DNA from: Xenorhabdus yunnanensis
GTDB lineage: Bacteria; Pseudomonadota; Gammaproteobacteria; Enterobacterales; Enterobacteriaceae
Direction: 5' to 3'
Assembly (NCBI RefSeq): GCF_028598805.1
Contig: NZ_JAQRFI010000028.1
Span: 1 to 63,073 of the forward strand
DNA: 63,073 nucleotides
Shown here: one piece after another, positions 19,518-29,458 of the stretch
Layout of the letters: each line of letters begins with the position of its first letter
How positions within the stretch are numbered: the stretch's first letter is position 1
The notes under the pieces: model-generated
The model's database searches: none
What the model saw: only the letters and a program-made list of their open reading frames with translations
What the model was told of the DNA's origin: nothing
Translations under genes and position numbers: made by a program

Positions 19518-20338
19518 TCATTTTCCAATTACATAGAATTCAGGCTGAAAAAAGCAGCACAATCGGCAGCATTCAGCTATTCTGAAAATCTTCGGCACAC
19601 GATCAACCAGTACCGATAAAAAGGACATTCTGGCAAATTCATGTGCATTGGGCGTCATGATGCTGATAAATTGGTATTTTTCTGGCTCACACCAATGGCG
19701 CGTATAGAATAGATAACTGTTACTTTTACGCGCCACAACAAGCATCTTCCCAGCGTCCCTCATCACCAAAAATAACGGATCTCAATCCGCCATTTTTCCA
19801 ATTTTTCAAAAGGCTTGCATATTGTCTGGCAACAACCGGTAATTCAATATTTTTATGAATGGAAACAGTAACCACAATATCACCATCAATGAAAAACAGG
19901 TTTATCAAGACCCAGTGCCTGATGCTCAGAATTAATCAATGCCTGAACATCTTCTTTATTGAATTGGTCTGCGACTTCAAGCACTTTCGGTGATTCGTGA
20001 GTATTTTTAGTAAATGTCAGAATTTCTTCATAGGTATAACGCAAATCCGCCGTAGCACGGCCAAACTGCATAATCATTTTTCGAAGTTCTTGATCAGTCG
20101 TTTGACTCAAAGCCACTTTTGATACTTTAACTAAAGAAGCACAAGATGTGATATGTTTTGTTAAATAATGCTGATTATCTCTTGCGAATTTAGACATGCT
20201 TTTATCATCAATAGGAATGCGTTTTCCTTCCCATTCTGTCCGCAAATTCCCTCTCATACGATTAGCGAGATCAGCAATGTATTGTTGTGCTTCAGCAATG
20301 GGCAGATACACCATAGAATCATTAATATTTTGTAACAT
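19518..20338 (-). pseudogene. Frameshifted hypothetical gene
   Basis: Three overlapping minus-strand frames read as one degraded protein. The 5' part (20338-19886) is helical (MLQNINDSMVYLPIAEAQQY...). It then shifts to GDIVVTVSIHKNIELPVVAR and SVIFGDEGRWEDACC, then shifts again to KSNSYLFYTRHWCEPEKYQF. No family recognised. The 5' end abuts an IS3 transposase fragment and lacks a ribosome-binding site, so an insertion probably removed the start. It could instead be two overlapping genes. Confidence 0.45.
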
Positions 20339-20344
20339 TAACGT

Positions 20345-20640
20345 ATTTTGTGATGGCGAGGCAAACCGGTTTCAATTCGTTGTGATAATGGGCCCGAGTA
20401 CACCAGTACTGAATTTCAGGCTTGGGCAAAAAACATAAAATCCAGCTGAATTTTATCCAGCCGAGTAAGCCTCAACAGAATGCCTATGTTGAGCGTTATA
20501 ACTGAACGGTTCGTTATGACTGGCTGGGACAATATTTATTTGCTTCCTTGAGTGAATTACAAGACTCTGCAACAAAATGGCAGTGGTTTTATAATCATGA
20601 AAGGCCCAATATGGCATTGGGGGGTTATACCCCTAAGTAG
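20345..20640 (+). mobile_element. 3' remnant of an IS3-family transposase (OrfB)
   Basis: Plus-strand frame with GKPVSIRCDNGPEYTSTEFQ, LNFIQPSKPQQNAYVERYN, then TGA, then TVRYDWLGQYLFASLSELQD and NHERPNMALGGYTP. This is the DDE integrase-core end of IS3-type OrfB, including the catalytic Asp in DNGPEYTS and Glu in AYVERYN. The N-terminal part and the insertion-sequence ends are missing. Confidence 0.88.
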
Positions 20641-20784
20641 CATGTATTACGCACTGCTTAAATTCTACTTTTAACTTCTATGAAAAATGGGAGAATTACC
20701 CATTGAATTCATTTGCTAATTTTTTAAGACCGTTGACTTCCTTGCCCCAGATGGACCTATGATACAAATTTTCATCGCTCAGTC

Positions 20785-21270
20785 TTAATTCACATCCCCT
20801 AAATAGATAGGAGAACCAGAGGAAAAACGCTTTTCTACAACCAAAGGGCGTAGAACCGCAGGAAATAATGGCAGGTTTATAACATCCCCCAAACTGATCC
20901 ATTGAGCACCTATTTGATCCCTATCCGCATTGATAGCTAGGTTATGAATATCGGGACTCTTATCGGCAAGCGAGGCAAGAAACATCAATTCGATTTGATG
21001 GACGTCTTTATCAACTTCAGCGAATTCATGATTGCTTCCTATATATTCTCTAACAAATACCAGCCGTGCAGGTTCAATCTTGTATGTTGTCTCCTCAAGA
21101 CACTCCCTAATCAATGTTTGAGTCAATGTTTCTCCAAACAGTTGTCCTCCACCTGGAAGGGTATACCATTCATCTGAATCCGATTTATATCTGACGAGTA
21201 GAATCTGGTCTTTGTGAATAATGATGGCTTTTGCTGAAATACGAATAGTGGCAGTATTACTTTGATTCAC
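20785..21270 (-). CDS. NUDIX hydrolase
   Basis: A 161-aa NUDIX-fold protein expected to hydrolyse a nucleoside diphosphate linked to another moiety. The Nudix box is GGGQLFGETLTQTLIRECLE followed by ETTYKI, with Thr in place of the usual Gly in REx2EExG. The catalytic REcLEE glutamates are intact. The GTG start at 21270 is preferred because CGGAG lies 8 nt upstream; the frame is open to 21321 without a ribosome-binding site. It stands alone, and the substrate cannot be told from sequence. Confidence 0.85.
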   Translation of the reverse strand: MNQSNTATIRISAKAIIIHKDQILLVRYKSDSDEWYTLPGGGQLFGETLTQTLIRECLEETTYKIEPARLVFVREYIGSNHEFAEVDKDVHQIELMFLASLADKSPDIHNLAINADRDQIGAQWISLGDVINLPLFPAVLRPLVVEKRFSSGSPIYLGDVN

Positions 21271-21413
21271 GAATAATACTCCGATAAAAAGGTGTTTTTG
21301 TGTCCTGCACGCGTCGCACATCTATTCTTTTTTTCCATGACCTATTTTACAGGCCGACTTTTCAAAGTTGAAGCAGAAAAATGGGTGAAGTGTTCAGGAT
21401 CACTCAAAGTATA

Positions 21414-21722
21414 TTAAATTCCCCAAAACAAAAGGTTAAGCGCATCCTTGATATCCGATGACCATTGGCTTAGATCAGTGATTTCTTCACCAATTACGCT
21501 TTCTGGTACACTTGAAAGTTCTGTCGTTAAAAGTCGGTAATTTCCATCTCTGATTTGCACAATGGGGAATAGATGACTGCTTACCTTGTTTGAAAAATGA
21601 TGCGCTTCAACCAAAGGAATAACCATTCGCCTACCTAATGTTTCAATGATATCGCTTTGTACATCGACAAACATGCTATATTTGCTGCCACTCCGTTTGT
21701 ATTGATAAACAAAAAATTGCAT
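21414..21722 (-). CDS. ccdB: CcdB toxin (gyrase poison)
   Basis: A 102-aa CcdB homologue (101 aa in F plasmid). It starts [20 protein letters not shown], has [10 protein letters not shown], and ends in [15 protein letters not shown]. The C-terminal Trp-Gly-Ile, needed for gyrase poisoning in F CcdB, is intact. The target of the family is GyrA. Its ATG directly follows the ccdA stop (TAAATG), as expected for coupled translation. Confidence 0.95.
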   Translation of the reverse strand: MQFFVYQYKRSGSKYSMFVDVQSDIIETLGRRMVIPLVEAHHFSNKVSSHLFPIVQIRDGNYRLLTTELSSVPESVIGEEITDLSQWSSDIKDALNLLFWGI

Positions 21723-21941
21723 TTACCAGTTCCTATTTTCATCAGCAAATGAGCCATACTGTTCGATAAATTGAGCCACCTCTTCCATTCCTTTTCGATT
21801 CTCTGCTTTCCAATTTTCAGCTTTGATACGTTGAGCTTCTTTAATCATAGCTTCATTAACAAAACCTGAAATATTGACACCTGCGGAACTCAGGATCAGA
21901 TAATTTTCTTTATCAACTGTTACGTTAACTCTATGTTTCAT
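21723..21941 (-). CDS. ccdA: CcdA antitoxin
   Basis: A 72-aa antitoxin: ribbon-helix-helix N-terminus (MKHRVNVTVDKENYLILSSA) and disordered C-terminus (GSFADENRNW) that wraps CcdB. The start ATG at 21941 aligns with F CcdA and has a GGGGTG ribosome-binding site. It autoregulates its operon with CcdB in known systems; the AT-rich region at 21942-22030 should hold the promoter and operator. Chromosomal ccdAB copies usually mark acquired islands, fitting the flanking resolvase and IS scars. Confidence 0.95.
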   Translation of the reverse strand: MKHRVNVTVDKENYLILSSAGVNISGFVNEAMIKEAQRIKAENWKAENRKGMEEVAQFIEQYGSFADENRNW

Positions 21942-22037
21942 AGCACACCCCAGACACACATCTTAAATACACATTAAAAGTATGTATTCAATGAATACAA
22001 AAGGCAACTTAATTTTTATTAGTACGCTTAACCGTGT

Positions 22038-22245
22038 TCAGGGTCGGTAGATTATGGCTTCACCTAACCTGAATTCTTTGGCTAACTGTCCTATAGGGAT
22101 TCCGGTTATTTGCTGAGCATAAATTTCTTCTTTCATTGTCTCCGTTAATTTTGTGGGGTGCCCAAATTTGACTCCATTCTCTTTGGCTTTAATGATTCCT
22201 TCCATTTGACGTTCACTGCATAAATCGTTTTCAAACTCAACGTGT
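22038..22245 (-). pseudogene. 3' remnant of a serine resolvase/invertase
   Basis: Minus strand: VEFENDLCSERQMEGIIKAK, ENGVKFGHPTKLTETMKEEI, and a helix-turn-helix (ITGIPIGQLAKEFRLGEAII) ending at TGA 22038-22040. This is the C-terminal DNA-binding end of a Pin/Tn3-type serine recombinase; the catalytic N-terminal domain is gone. Confidence 0.85.
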
Positions 22246-22619
22246 TATTTATGTTTCTCTATCACGCCAGTAAAGTGAGAATAATAGCCATAATGTGCCT
22301 CTGATATCCTCCTAATAATATTGACTACAATGCGCTAAAAAACAGTAAAACCTTGCCAAACAGTGAACCATTCGAATAAATTATCGTCAGATTAAGTCTT
22401 TAGTGCCCCAAAATTTCGATATTCCACTAAAAAGTGTCACAATACGCCGATATAACTTTTAGAGCCCATCTCATTCAGGCATCTATAATTGCAGACTGAT
22501 TGAACACGAACTACGTACAGAAGCCGGAGCGTATAGGTCGTCAATTAAGGATAAATACGCAAGGATTATGAGCGCAGTACCGATTCAAGATCGATAAATA
22601 ACAAACATACTGAAAACAC
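22246..22619. other. Intergenic region upstream of lpxL
   Basis: No gene seen. It must hold the lpxL promoter; I cannot point to a convincing -35/-10 pair. Confidence 0.5.
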
Positions 22620-23561
22620 ATGATACAAGCACCTCCTTTTCGTCGTTCACTTTTACATCCCCGTTACTGGCTGACTTGGCTAGGTATCGGCATACTTTAT
22701 TTACTGGTTTTACTGCCTTATCCAGCAATTTACTGGATGGGAACCCGACTTGGTCGGCTATCACAGCGCTTTTTGAAAAAACGCGCCAAAGTTGCAGAAC
22801 GCAATCTGGCACTTTGTTTCCCTGACATGCCAGCCGAGAAACGGCATGAATGGTTAGTCAAAAATTTTGAATCTGTTGGAATGGGTGTGTTTGAGACCGG
22901 AATGGCCTGGTTTTGGCCAGATTGGAGGATCAGACGCTGGTTCAACGTCACCGGACGGGAACATATCCAAAAAGTGCAATCTACAGGTCAAGGGATTATC
23001 GTCATTGGGATCCATTTTCTGACATTGGAGTTGGGAGCACGTATTTTTGGCATGCTGAACCCAGGTATTGGAGTTTATCGTCCAAATGACAATCCAGTCA
23101 TGGATTGGCTACAAACTTGGGGACGGCTCCGTTCCAATAAGTACATGCTGGACAGGAAAGATGTTAAAGGCATGGTCCGATGCCTGAAAAATGGTGAAAT
23201 TGTTTGGTATGCCCCTGATCATGATTATGGCCCACGTAATAGCGTATTTGCTCCATTATTTGCTGTTGAGCATGCAGCAACCACGACGGGAACCTCAATT
23301 CTCATCCGTTTGGCCAAGCCCGCACTGATTCCTTTTACTCCTCGACGATTACCTAACGGACAGGGCTATGAGTTGGTTATTCAGTCCGCGGTAGAAAATT
23401 TTCCTCTAAAAAGCGAAGTAGAAGCTGCAACATTCATGAATAAGGTAATAGAAAAGGAGATTATGCAGGCACCTGACCAATATATGTGGTTGCATCGCCG
23501 TTTCAAAACCCGCCCCGAAGGTATGCCATCTTTGTATGGTGATAACGATAATATTCACTGA
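22620..23561 (+). CDS. lpxL: Lipid A lauroyltransferase LpxL-type acyltransferase
   Basis: A 313-aa inner-membrane acyltransferase that adds the secondary acyl chain to Kdo2-lipid IVA. An N-terminal membrane anchor ([20 protein letters not shown]) is followed by the catalytic HX4E motif in [11 protein letters not shown]. Strong matches to E. coli LpxL are [14 protein letters not shown] ([20 protein letters not shown]), [16 protein letters not shown] and [15 protein letters not shown]. It is closer to LpxL than to cold-induced LpxP in these segments. It lies in the same chromosomal neighbourhood as trhO, as in E. coli (yceA next to lpxL), but here accessory DNA has been inserted between them. 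The ribosome-binding site is weak. Confidence 0.93.
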   Translation: MIQAPPFRRSLLHPRYWLTWLGIGILYLLVLLPYPAIYWMGTRLGRLSQRFLKKRAKVAERNLALCFPDMPAEKRHEWLVKNFESVGMGVFETGMAWFWPDWRIRRWFNVTGREHIQKVQSTGQGIIVIGIHFLTLELGARIFGMLNPGIGVYRPNDNPVMDWLQTWGRLRSNKYMLDRKDVKGMVRCLKNGEIVWYAPDHDYGPRNSVFAPLFAVEHAATTTGTSILIRLAKPALIPFTPRRLPNGQGYELVIQSAVENFPLKSEVEAATFMNKVIEKEIMQAPDQYMWLHRRFKTRPEGMPSLYGDNDNIH

Positions 23562-24196
23562 TAAGCACAATCTGGCTGTTATTTTCTCAATAACAGCCAA
23601 TACCTATTCTCACCCCCACTTCATAAATGTTACAAAATTATTAATGAATTAATTCTTCCTTGCCATTGGAAAATTTTAATAAGCATTATTTTTTACATTT
23701 TTTAAATATTTTATTAACCCAAAAAATTTCTGAATTTGTTTACGTTTCTACAGTATTTCTGAGAAATTCAACGATAAATCTATGGTCTTTATGTAATATC
23801 TCGCCATTTAAGAACACATTTATATGCGTAACACACGAAAAGATCACAATAAGAATCAATTAAAAAATAATTATTTGTTTTATAAGATTTTTAATAAAAA
23901 ACATTATAGAAAATAGAAAAACATTTAAGTCAAATTTTCCCCTCATACAGCAACTATTAAATTCTAAAACTGAGATTCTTATCGACTTTTGTTCTAAAAA
24001 ATGGAATATAAAGTAGAAAATGTGCTTTGTGCCGATTAAAAGCACAAAGAACATGTTAAAAATACACCAACAATTAAGTAATCAGTTTTATAAGAACATG
24101 TTAACAAGAGCAACAATATGCTTATAAAACAACCTCTTCATTTTAACTTGTAAAGCATCTCCATCATATAGATGGATTTTTAGGAAGAATTATTAA
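23562..24196. other. AT-rich intergenic region with a post-lpxL hairpin
   Basis: A perfect 10-bp stem (23574-23583 with 23589-23598) right after lpxL may stabilise or end its transcript, but has no T-run. The remaining 600 bp is AT-rich; I see no gene. Confidence 0.5.
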
Positions 24197-25732
24197 ATGC
24201 AATCTTCAACCAATAATGGAAATAGCAGAACCTTTTTTGGGCACCCTTATCCACTTAGCTCCCTTTTTATGACAGAAATGTGGGAACGATTTTCGTTCTA
24301 TGGCATTCGTCCCCTTTTGATTTTATTTATGTCTGCCGCAATCTTTGAAGGCGGTATGGGAATACCACGTGAACAGGCCTCAGCAATTGTCGGGATTTTT
24401 GCTGGCAGTATTTACCTGACATCCTTACCTGGCGGCTGGCTGGCCGATAACTGGCTAGGGCAACGCCTTGCCGTTTGGTACGGTTCTATCATTATTGCCT
24501 TGGGCCATCTCTCAATCGCCCTCTCAGCAATCTGGAGCAATAATCTGTTCTTTATTGGATTGTTGCTCATTGCACTCGGCACTGGCCTGTTCAAAACCTG
24601 TGTCACTGTTATGGTAGGAACACTGTATAAAAAAGACGATCCTCGCCGTGATGGTGGTTTCTCCCTGTTTTATATGGGCATCAACATAGGATCTTTAATC
24701 GCTGCACTAATCACTGGCTGGTTGGTGAAAGATTATGGCTGGCACTGGGGCTTTGGCGTCGGTGGATTAGGTATGCTGGTCGCTTTGTTGATTTTCCGTT
24801 TCTATACTGTTCCTCTGATGCGTAGTTATGATAAAGAAGCAGGGCTAGATTCCACTTGGGATCGCCCAATGGTAAAACGCAAAAATGTTGGCAAGTGGAT
24901 CAGTGTAATTTCAATAGTTGCCTGTATAATTGTTGCACTTTTGACGATGGGAGTCATTCCATTTAATCCAGTCAAAGTTGCTAACTTGCTGGTTTATGTC
25001 ATCTCCTCAAGTGTAATTCTCTATTTTGCCTATCTATTCCTGTTTGCTGGATTAACCCGCAATGAGAAAGTTCGCTTGCTCATCTGTTTCATCCTGCTGG
25101 TTTCAGCCGCTCTATTCTGGTCAGCATTCGAACAAAAACCGACATCATTTAACTTATTTGCCAATGACTATACTGACCGAGTAGTACTGGGTTATGAAAT
25201 TCCTGCTGTCTGGTTCCAGTCAATCAATCCGCTGTATATCATCTTGCTGGCCCCAATCTTTAGCTGTTTGTGGCCTACATTGGCAAAACGCAATATGAAC
25301 CCAAGCAGTATTGGTAAGTTTGTCATTGGCATGCTGTTTGCTGCAGGTGGTTTTACAATCATGATGTTCGCTGCTCAGAATGTACTGGAAAGCGGTAGTA
25401 CAGTTTCACCACTATGGATCGTTTTCAGTGTTCTCTTCCTAACCCTTGGTGAGCTTTGCCTTAGCCCAATAGGGTTAGCAACTATGACGGTATTAGCTCC
25501 TGCGCGTATGCGTGGGCAAGTCATGGGATTATGGTTCTGTGCCAGCGCATTAGGCAATCTGGCTGCGGGCCTGATTGGTGGCAATGTACGTGCAGATAAA
25601 TTGGATAGCTTACCTCAGCTATTCTCTAACGTATCTCTGTCATTGGTGATTTGCTCCGCTATTTTGCTTGTTTTAATTATTCCTATCCGCCGTTTGACGA
25701 GCAGTCTGCATAAAGCAGAAACAAAATCTTAA
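24197..25732 (+). CDS. POT/PTR family proton-coupled di/tripeptide transporter
   Basis: A 511-aa major-facilitator protein with 12-14 membrane segments. The POT signature ExxERF is seen as EMWERFSFYGIRPLLILF in helix 1. The second POT signature is FSLFYMGINIGSLI. The family imports small peptides with protons. It resembles DtpT/YclF-type transporters more than E. coli DtpA, so I give no gene symbol. Single-gene unit with a long hairpin terminator. The divergent-looking gap to the next gene (LysR) is short, but both run rightward. Confidence 0.92.
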   Translation: MQSSTNNGNSRTFFGHPYPLSSLFMTEMWERFSFYGIRPLLILFMSAAIFEGGMGIPREQASAIVGIFAGSIYLTSLPGGWLADNWLGQRLAVWYGSIIIALGHLSIALSAIWSNNLFFIGLLLIALGTGLFKTCVTVMVGTLYKKDDPRRDGGFSLFYMGINIGSLIAALITGWLVKDYGWHWGFGVGGLGMLVALLIFRFYTVPLMRSYDKEAGLDSTWDRPMVKRKNVGKWISVISIVACIIVALLTMGVIPFNPVKVANLLVYVISSSVILYFAYLFLFAGLTRNEKVRLLICFILLVSAALFWSAFEQKPTSFNLFANDYTDRVVLGYEIPAVWFQSINPLYIILLAPIFSCLWPTLAKRNMNPSSIGKFVIGMLFAAGGFTIMMFAAQNVLESGSTVSPLWIVFSVLFLTLGELCLSPIGLATMTVLAPARMRGQVMGLWFCASALGNLAAGLIGGNVRADKLDSLPQLFSNVSLSLVICSAILLVLIIPIRRLTSSLHKAETKS

Positions 25733-25751
25733 GTAACCTAATCCTTGGTTA

Positions 25752-25808
25752 GCCGTCACTAATATCTCCATTCCTAATTCGGAGACACTTAGTGACGGTT
25801 TGTTCTCT
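25752..25808 (+). terminator. Terminator after the peptide transporter
   Basis: An 11-bp outer stem (25752-25762 with 25789-25799) and an inner TCTCC/GGAGA stem, followed by a T-rich stretch. Confidence 0.75.
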
Positions 25809-25870
25809 TTGACATAAAATATCGAATACATAAAATTATTATCAAACGTTTCATATACGGGCAGCACACC

Positions 25871-26806
25871 TTGAATAATTACAAATTATTGCCAGCGTTA
25901 GTGTCAATATTGCAAACACTTAATCTCACTGAGTCTTCAAAACAATTAGGTGTTACACAGTCAGCAATGAGTAAAACATTACATCAACTTCGTGAGGATT
26001 TTCATGACAAAATTATTGTGAGAGAAGCAAATCAATTTATTCTCACCAAAAAAGGAGAAAAATTGAAAGAGAAACTTCCCGTATTGATGCAACAATTAGA
26101 TAATCTATATGCACCAGAGTTAATGGAACCAAGCTTTTGTGAGAGAAAATTCACTTTAGCTTCCAGTGACTACGTAGCCCAAGCCATTTTGCCATCTATA
26201 TTTTTCAACATTGAAATTGCTGCTCCCAACGTAAGTATTGAATATAAATTGTGGCATAAAGACAGCCTAAATAAGCTTGCTGAACAAGACGTTAATTTAG
26301 TCGCAACTATTGCCGATTCTATACCTGATAATTTATACGGTAAAAGGATGGCAGAAGATCAACTTGCCGTTGTATTTAGAAGTGCTCATTCCAAAGCTAA
26401 TAGTGATATGACTATTAACGACTATATTGAAGGCCGGCATATTTTAATTAGTGGGGGAGGAGATAAAGACAGCCCTGTCGATCACGCGTTGTCAATGATG
26501 AATCTTAATCGTCATATTTCCGCTACAGTCCCCTTTTTTCAAGCTGCCATTGAGCTCTTGTTAAAAACAGACACCATGCTAACCATACCATTGCATATTG
26601 CTGCTGATTTTGCGCAAGACTATGATTTACAAATAAGACGCTTACCTATTGATATTAAAGAACAACAATACTATTTACTATGGCATGCGAAATATCACCA
26701 AGATCCAGAACATAGATGGTTTAGAGATATCTGTTTTCCTCTTATCAAAAACCACCTTGAAAGAACTATCGAGCACGGTATGAAATTAATTCATACCCAT
26801 AAGTAG
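25871..26806 (+). CDS. LysR-type transcriptional regulator
   Basis: A 311-aa regulator. The N-terminal winged helix-turn-helix has NLTESSKQLGVTQSAMSKTL; the substrate-binding domain begins at about residue 90 (FTLASSDYVAQAILPSIFF). The domain layout resembles the LeuO/NodD-like branch. The start is TTG 25871 with only a weak ribosome-binding site. The next gene, 205 bp downstream and co-directional, is an amino-acid exporter; LysR regulators often control a neighbouring LysE/RhtB exporter, so that is the likeliest target (inference). Confidence 0.85.
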   Translation: MNNYKLLPALVSILQTLNLTESSKQLGVTQSAMSKTLHQLREDFHDKIIVREANQFILTKKGEKLKEKLPVLMQQLDNLYAPELMEPSFCERKFTLASSDYVAQAILPSIFFNIEIAAPNVSIEYKLWHKDSLNKLAEQDVNLVATIADSIPDNLYGKRMAEDQLAVVFRSAHSKANSDMTINDYIEGRHILISGGGDKDSPVDHALSMMNLNRHISATVPFFQAAIELLLKTDTMLTIPLHIAADFAQDYDLQIRRLPIDIKEQQYYLLWHAKYHQDPEHRWFRDICFPLIKNHLERTIEHGMKLIHTHK

Positions 26807-27011
26807 TTTTTGCGTCTTTTATATATAATCTTCTTAAATTAAGATAATCAACACTTCTTCACATAAACACTAGTATCAGTGATTTTTAATTCTATGCCCT
26901 TTATCTTTCGAGTTACTACTTTTTTTGTCACGTAATAACTCGAGATTTGTTGGGTTAAATTTATTTAAAAGACTTTCTACAAAGTAGATTAATACAATTA
27001 CGGTAATAAAT

Positions 27012-27644
27012 ATGCCTTCTATAGAAACACTAGTTACATTTATCAGTATGTCAACCTTTCTATGCTTCTTGCCTGGTCCTGATAATGTTTTAGTTTTGAA
27101 TCAATCTGTAATAAATGGACGTAAATCAGGAATATTAATCACCATTGGTTTATGTGTTGGATTAGTAATACATACATCTTTAATTTCATTAGGTATTACA
27201 GCAATAATACAAACCAATACGGTAGTTTTAGACGTTATCAGATTACTTGGCGTGTTTTATTTAAGCTATCTGGCTTGGGAAGCTTTTAAGGCAAAGCCTA
27301 TTTACCTGACAGGAAAAAATAATACTCTTCATGATAAAAAGAAATTAATTAAAAAAGGATTGATAATGAACTTATCAAATCCAAAAGTAATTATTTTCTT
27401 TTTGGCTTTCTTGCCTCAGTTCACTACTGACAACGTTATAGGTATTTCAGTCTCTCTTCAATTATTATATCTAGGATTGATATTTGTTGTTATTGCTTTT
27501 ATTGTATTTACACTAATGTCCTATTTATCCGGTTTTTTAAACGATGTGATATACAATAAAACCTCAATACAAACTGCACTTAATAAAGCTACATGTTTAA
27601 TATTTATAGCATTAGCCATTAATTTATTTCTTAGCCAGTTTTAA
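27012..27644 (+). CDS. LysE/RhtB-family amino-acid exporter
   Basis: A 210-aa membrane protein with about six hydrophobic segments. The N-terminal signature FLPGPDNVLVLNQSVINGRK and the LSYLAWEAFKAKP segment are typical of the RhtB branch. It should export small amino acids or derivatives from the cytoplasm. Substrate unknown. Probably linked to the LysR gene just upstream. Confidence 0.88.
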   Translation: MPSIETLVTFISMSTFLCFLPGPDNVLVLNQSVINGRKSGILITIGLCVGLVIHTSLISLGITAIIQTNTVVLDVIRLLGVFYLSYLAWEAFKAKPIYLTGKNNTLHDKKKLIKKGLIMNLSNPKVIIFFLAFLPQFTTDNVIGISVSLQLLYLGLIFVVIAFIVFTLMSYLSGFLNDVIYNKTSIQTALNKATCLIFIALAINLFLSQF

Positions 27645-27824
27645 ACAAAAATACATCATGTTATATATTTAACACCATCAAAGCACATGCTTTGAGTCAT
27701 ATCTGTACAATCTAATCAGATCAAATGTAAATACCCTGCTTGTTAACCGCTTAGGGCGTGTCCGGTGCTTTCACAGAACATTATGTTATTGAGGGGGGAT
27801 TACTGAGGAGCATCCTCTGGTTAC

Positions 27825-27857
27825 AGTGAACTACAAAAAGCTGCTTTGTAGCTCACT
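27825..27857. terminator. Hairpin between the exporter and the secreted-protein gene
   Basis: A 13-bp stem with one mismatch (27825-27837 with 27845-27857) lies between two convergent genes. There is no good T-run, so assignment is tentative. Confidence 0.45.
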
Positions 27858-27888
27858 AAATGAATAAGATCAGGAGTTAGTAGCTTTA

Positions 27889-28332
27889 TTAATAAGAGAC
27901 ACAAGCATCTGCAATATCAGCATAGGAATAGCCATTTCCCTGCTCTTTCTCTAATTTCTGCCTTGTTTCTCTATAGCAGCGACGTTTATTCTGTTCTTTG
28001 AAATGCTCCATAAATTGGTGTTGTTTCGTATAGGGGGAAACGTTAAACTGCCCCTCATCCCAATTATAAGAAAATGCTAAGCTGTTTTTCTGTTCAAATC
28101 TATTATTGTATTCTTTCCGTTCATTCTCCCGCTTCTCAGCTAAGGCATTATCTTCAGCCAGTTTCTCCGTATTCCAATTTCCAGGGTTCAATTTGTCTCT
28201 CTTTTTCAGGTACTCTTCTGAAGGTTTGTTATCCGCTGGTATATCACTTTTGTAACTCAAATCCAAAGCCAGAGCTTGAGAAAAGCACACTGACAAAATA
28301 AAAAATAGGCAATAAGATCCTTTGATTTTCAT
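27889..28332 (-). CDS. Hypothetical secreted protein
   Basis: A 147-aa protein with a Sec signal peptide (GSYCLFFILSVCFSQALA, cleavage probably after ALA at about residue 22). The mature part is highly charged with many E, K and N, predicted mostly helical or disordered, and has two cysteines (RRCYRE, DACVSY) that could pair. No family recognised. A good AAGGA ribosome-binding site supports the start. It has its own upstream region and reads away from phzF. Confidence 0.75.
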   Translation of the reverse strand: MKIKGSYCLFFILSVCFSQALALDLSYKSDIPADNKPSEEYLKKRDKLNPGNWNTEKLAEDNALAEKRENERKEYNNRFEQKNSLAFSYNWDEGQFNVSPYTKQHQFMEHFKEQNKRRCYRETRQKLEKEQGNGYSYADIADACVSY

Positions 28333-28505
28333 ATCTTTCCTTAGTGGAACTATAACAATGAATTATTATTTAATAACCATTATCACCTAAGGTCAATACT
28401 CCAATTTATGTACATTTTGCATTCAAATAAGATAACTCTTTACAAATCAATGTAGTTTCAACATTCTGTATCCGGTTTTTTATTACAAAAATAAGTGAGA
28501 TTCTG

Positions 28506-29294
28506 ATGCATTCATACCCCATTTACCATGTTGATGCCTTTACCGAAAAATCGTTTTCTGGCAATCCCGCCGCTGTTGTTTTGCTGGACAAATGGCCATC
28601 AGATGAAATACTGATTTCCATCGCTGCCGAAATTGGTCTTCCAGAGACCGCTTTTCTGGTAAAAAACCATCTACGTTGGTTTACACCCAAAGTCGAAGTA
28701 GATTTATGTGGACATGCAACATTGGCAACCGCGTTTGTTCTCATAACACATCATAACCACCAAGATCAGTTACTCATATTCAAAAGCCGCTCTGGTGAAC
28801 TCCGAGTTTCTCATCAAAATGGTATTTTCACATTGGATTTCCCTGCCGCCGATTGTCATGAAGAAAACGCTCTCATCCCTGTTATCCAAGATGCTCTGGG
28901 ACAAAATGTTTCCGCCGTGTTCGCCTCATATGATCGTTATATTTGTGTTTTGGATTCCATAGAACAGATCATCAATACCCAACCTAATTTTACTAAGATT
29001 GCTGCCCTGTCCTTGCCAGGACTTGCCATTACGGCTCTTGGTGATTCATCTTCTGATTTTGTTTCACGCTATTTTGCACCAGCCAAAGGTGTCAACGAAG
29101 ATCCTGTCACAGGCTCCAGCCATTGTGTTCTCGCGCCTTTCTGGGGAAAACGGCTTAATAAAACCGAACTTCATGCTCGCCAATTATCCGAACGAGGTGG
29201 TGAGCTATTATGTCGAATAGAGGGAGATCGTGTTTACCTGACAGGTAAAGCAAAGCTTTTTTCACATGGTGAAATACTGCTTGAGGATATATAA
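28506..29294 (+). CDS. PhzF-family isomerase/epimerase-like protein
   Basis: A 262-aa member of the PhzF/YddE fold, two pseudo-symmetric hot-dog-like halves. Family motifs: VDAFTEKSFSGNPAAVVLL, the proposed catalytic Glu in GLPETAFL, VDLCGHATLATAF and EDPVTGSSHC. In phenazine producers PhzF isomerises DHHA, but most members have unknown substrates and no phenazine genes lie here. Full length, no lesions. It appears monocistronic. Confidence 0.88.
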   Translation: MHSYPIYHVDAFTEKSFSGNPAAVVLLDKWPSDEILISIAAEIGLPETAFLVKNHLRWFTPKVEVDLCGHATLATAFVLITHHNHQDQLLIFKSRSGELRVSHQNGIFTLDFPAADCHEENALIPVIQDALGQNVSAVFASYDRYICVLDSIEQIINTQPNFTKIAALSLPGLAITALGDSSSDFVSRYFAPAKGVNEDPVTGSSHCVLAPFWGKRLNKTELHARQLSERGGELLCRIEGDRVYLTGKAKLFSHGEILLEDI

Positions 29295-29401
29295 CTTCTT
29301 ATTTTTGATAAAAAATCGACACGAAACCACAATAGATGAAAGCTATTAACAAGAATGGCAGGGATACCGCCCTATTGGTATTTAAAGGACGAATAAAAGA
29401 T

Positions 29402-29427
29402 GGTCAGCAGGATAAATTCTGCTGACC
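29402..29427 (-). terminator. Terminator of lldD
   Basis: A perfect 9-bp stem (29402-29410 with 29419-29427), followed on the minus strand by ATCTTTTATTC, 32 bp past the lldD stop. Confidence 0.75.
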
Positions 29428-29458
29428 GATAATGGCAACCATCCGCCATTTGTCTTGA

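Noticed and set aside
22620..23561. lpxP (cold-induced palmitoleoyl transferase)
   Set aside because: Diagnostic stretches ([34 protein letters not shown]) match LpxL better, and the neighbourhood with trhO fits lpxL.
28506..29294. Phenazine biosynthesis gene phzF
   Set aside because: Family is right, but no other phz gene is present and most PhzF-like proteins are unrelated to phenazines.
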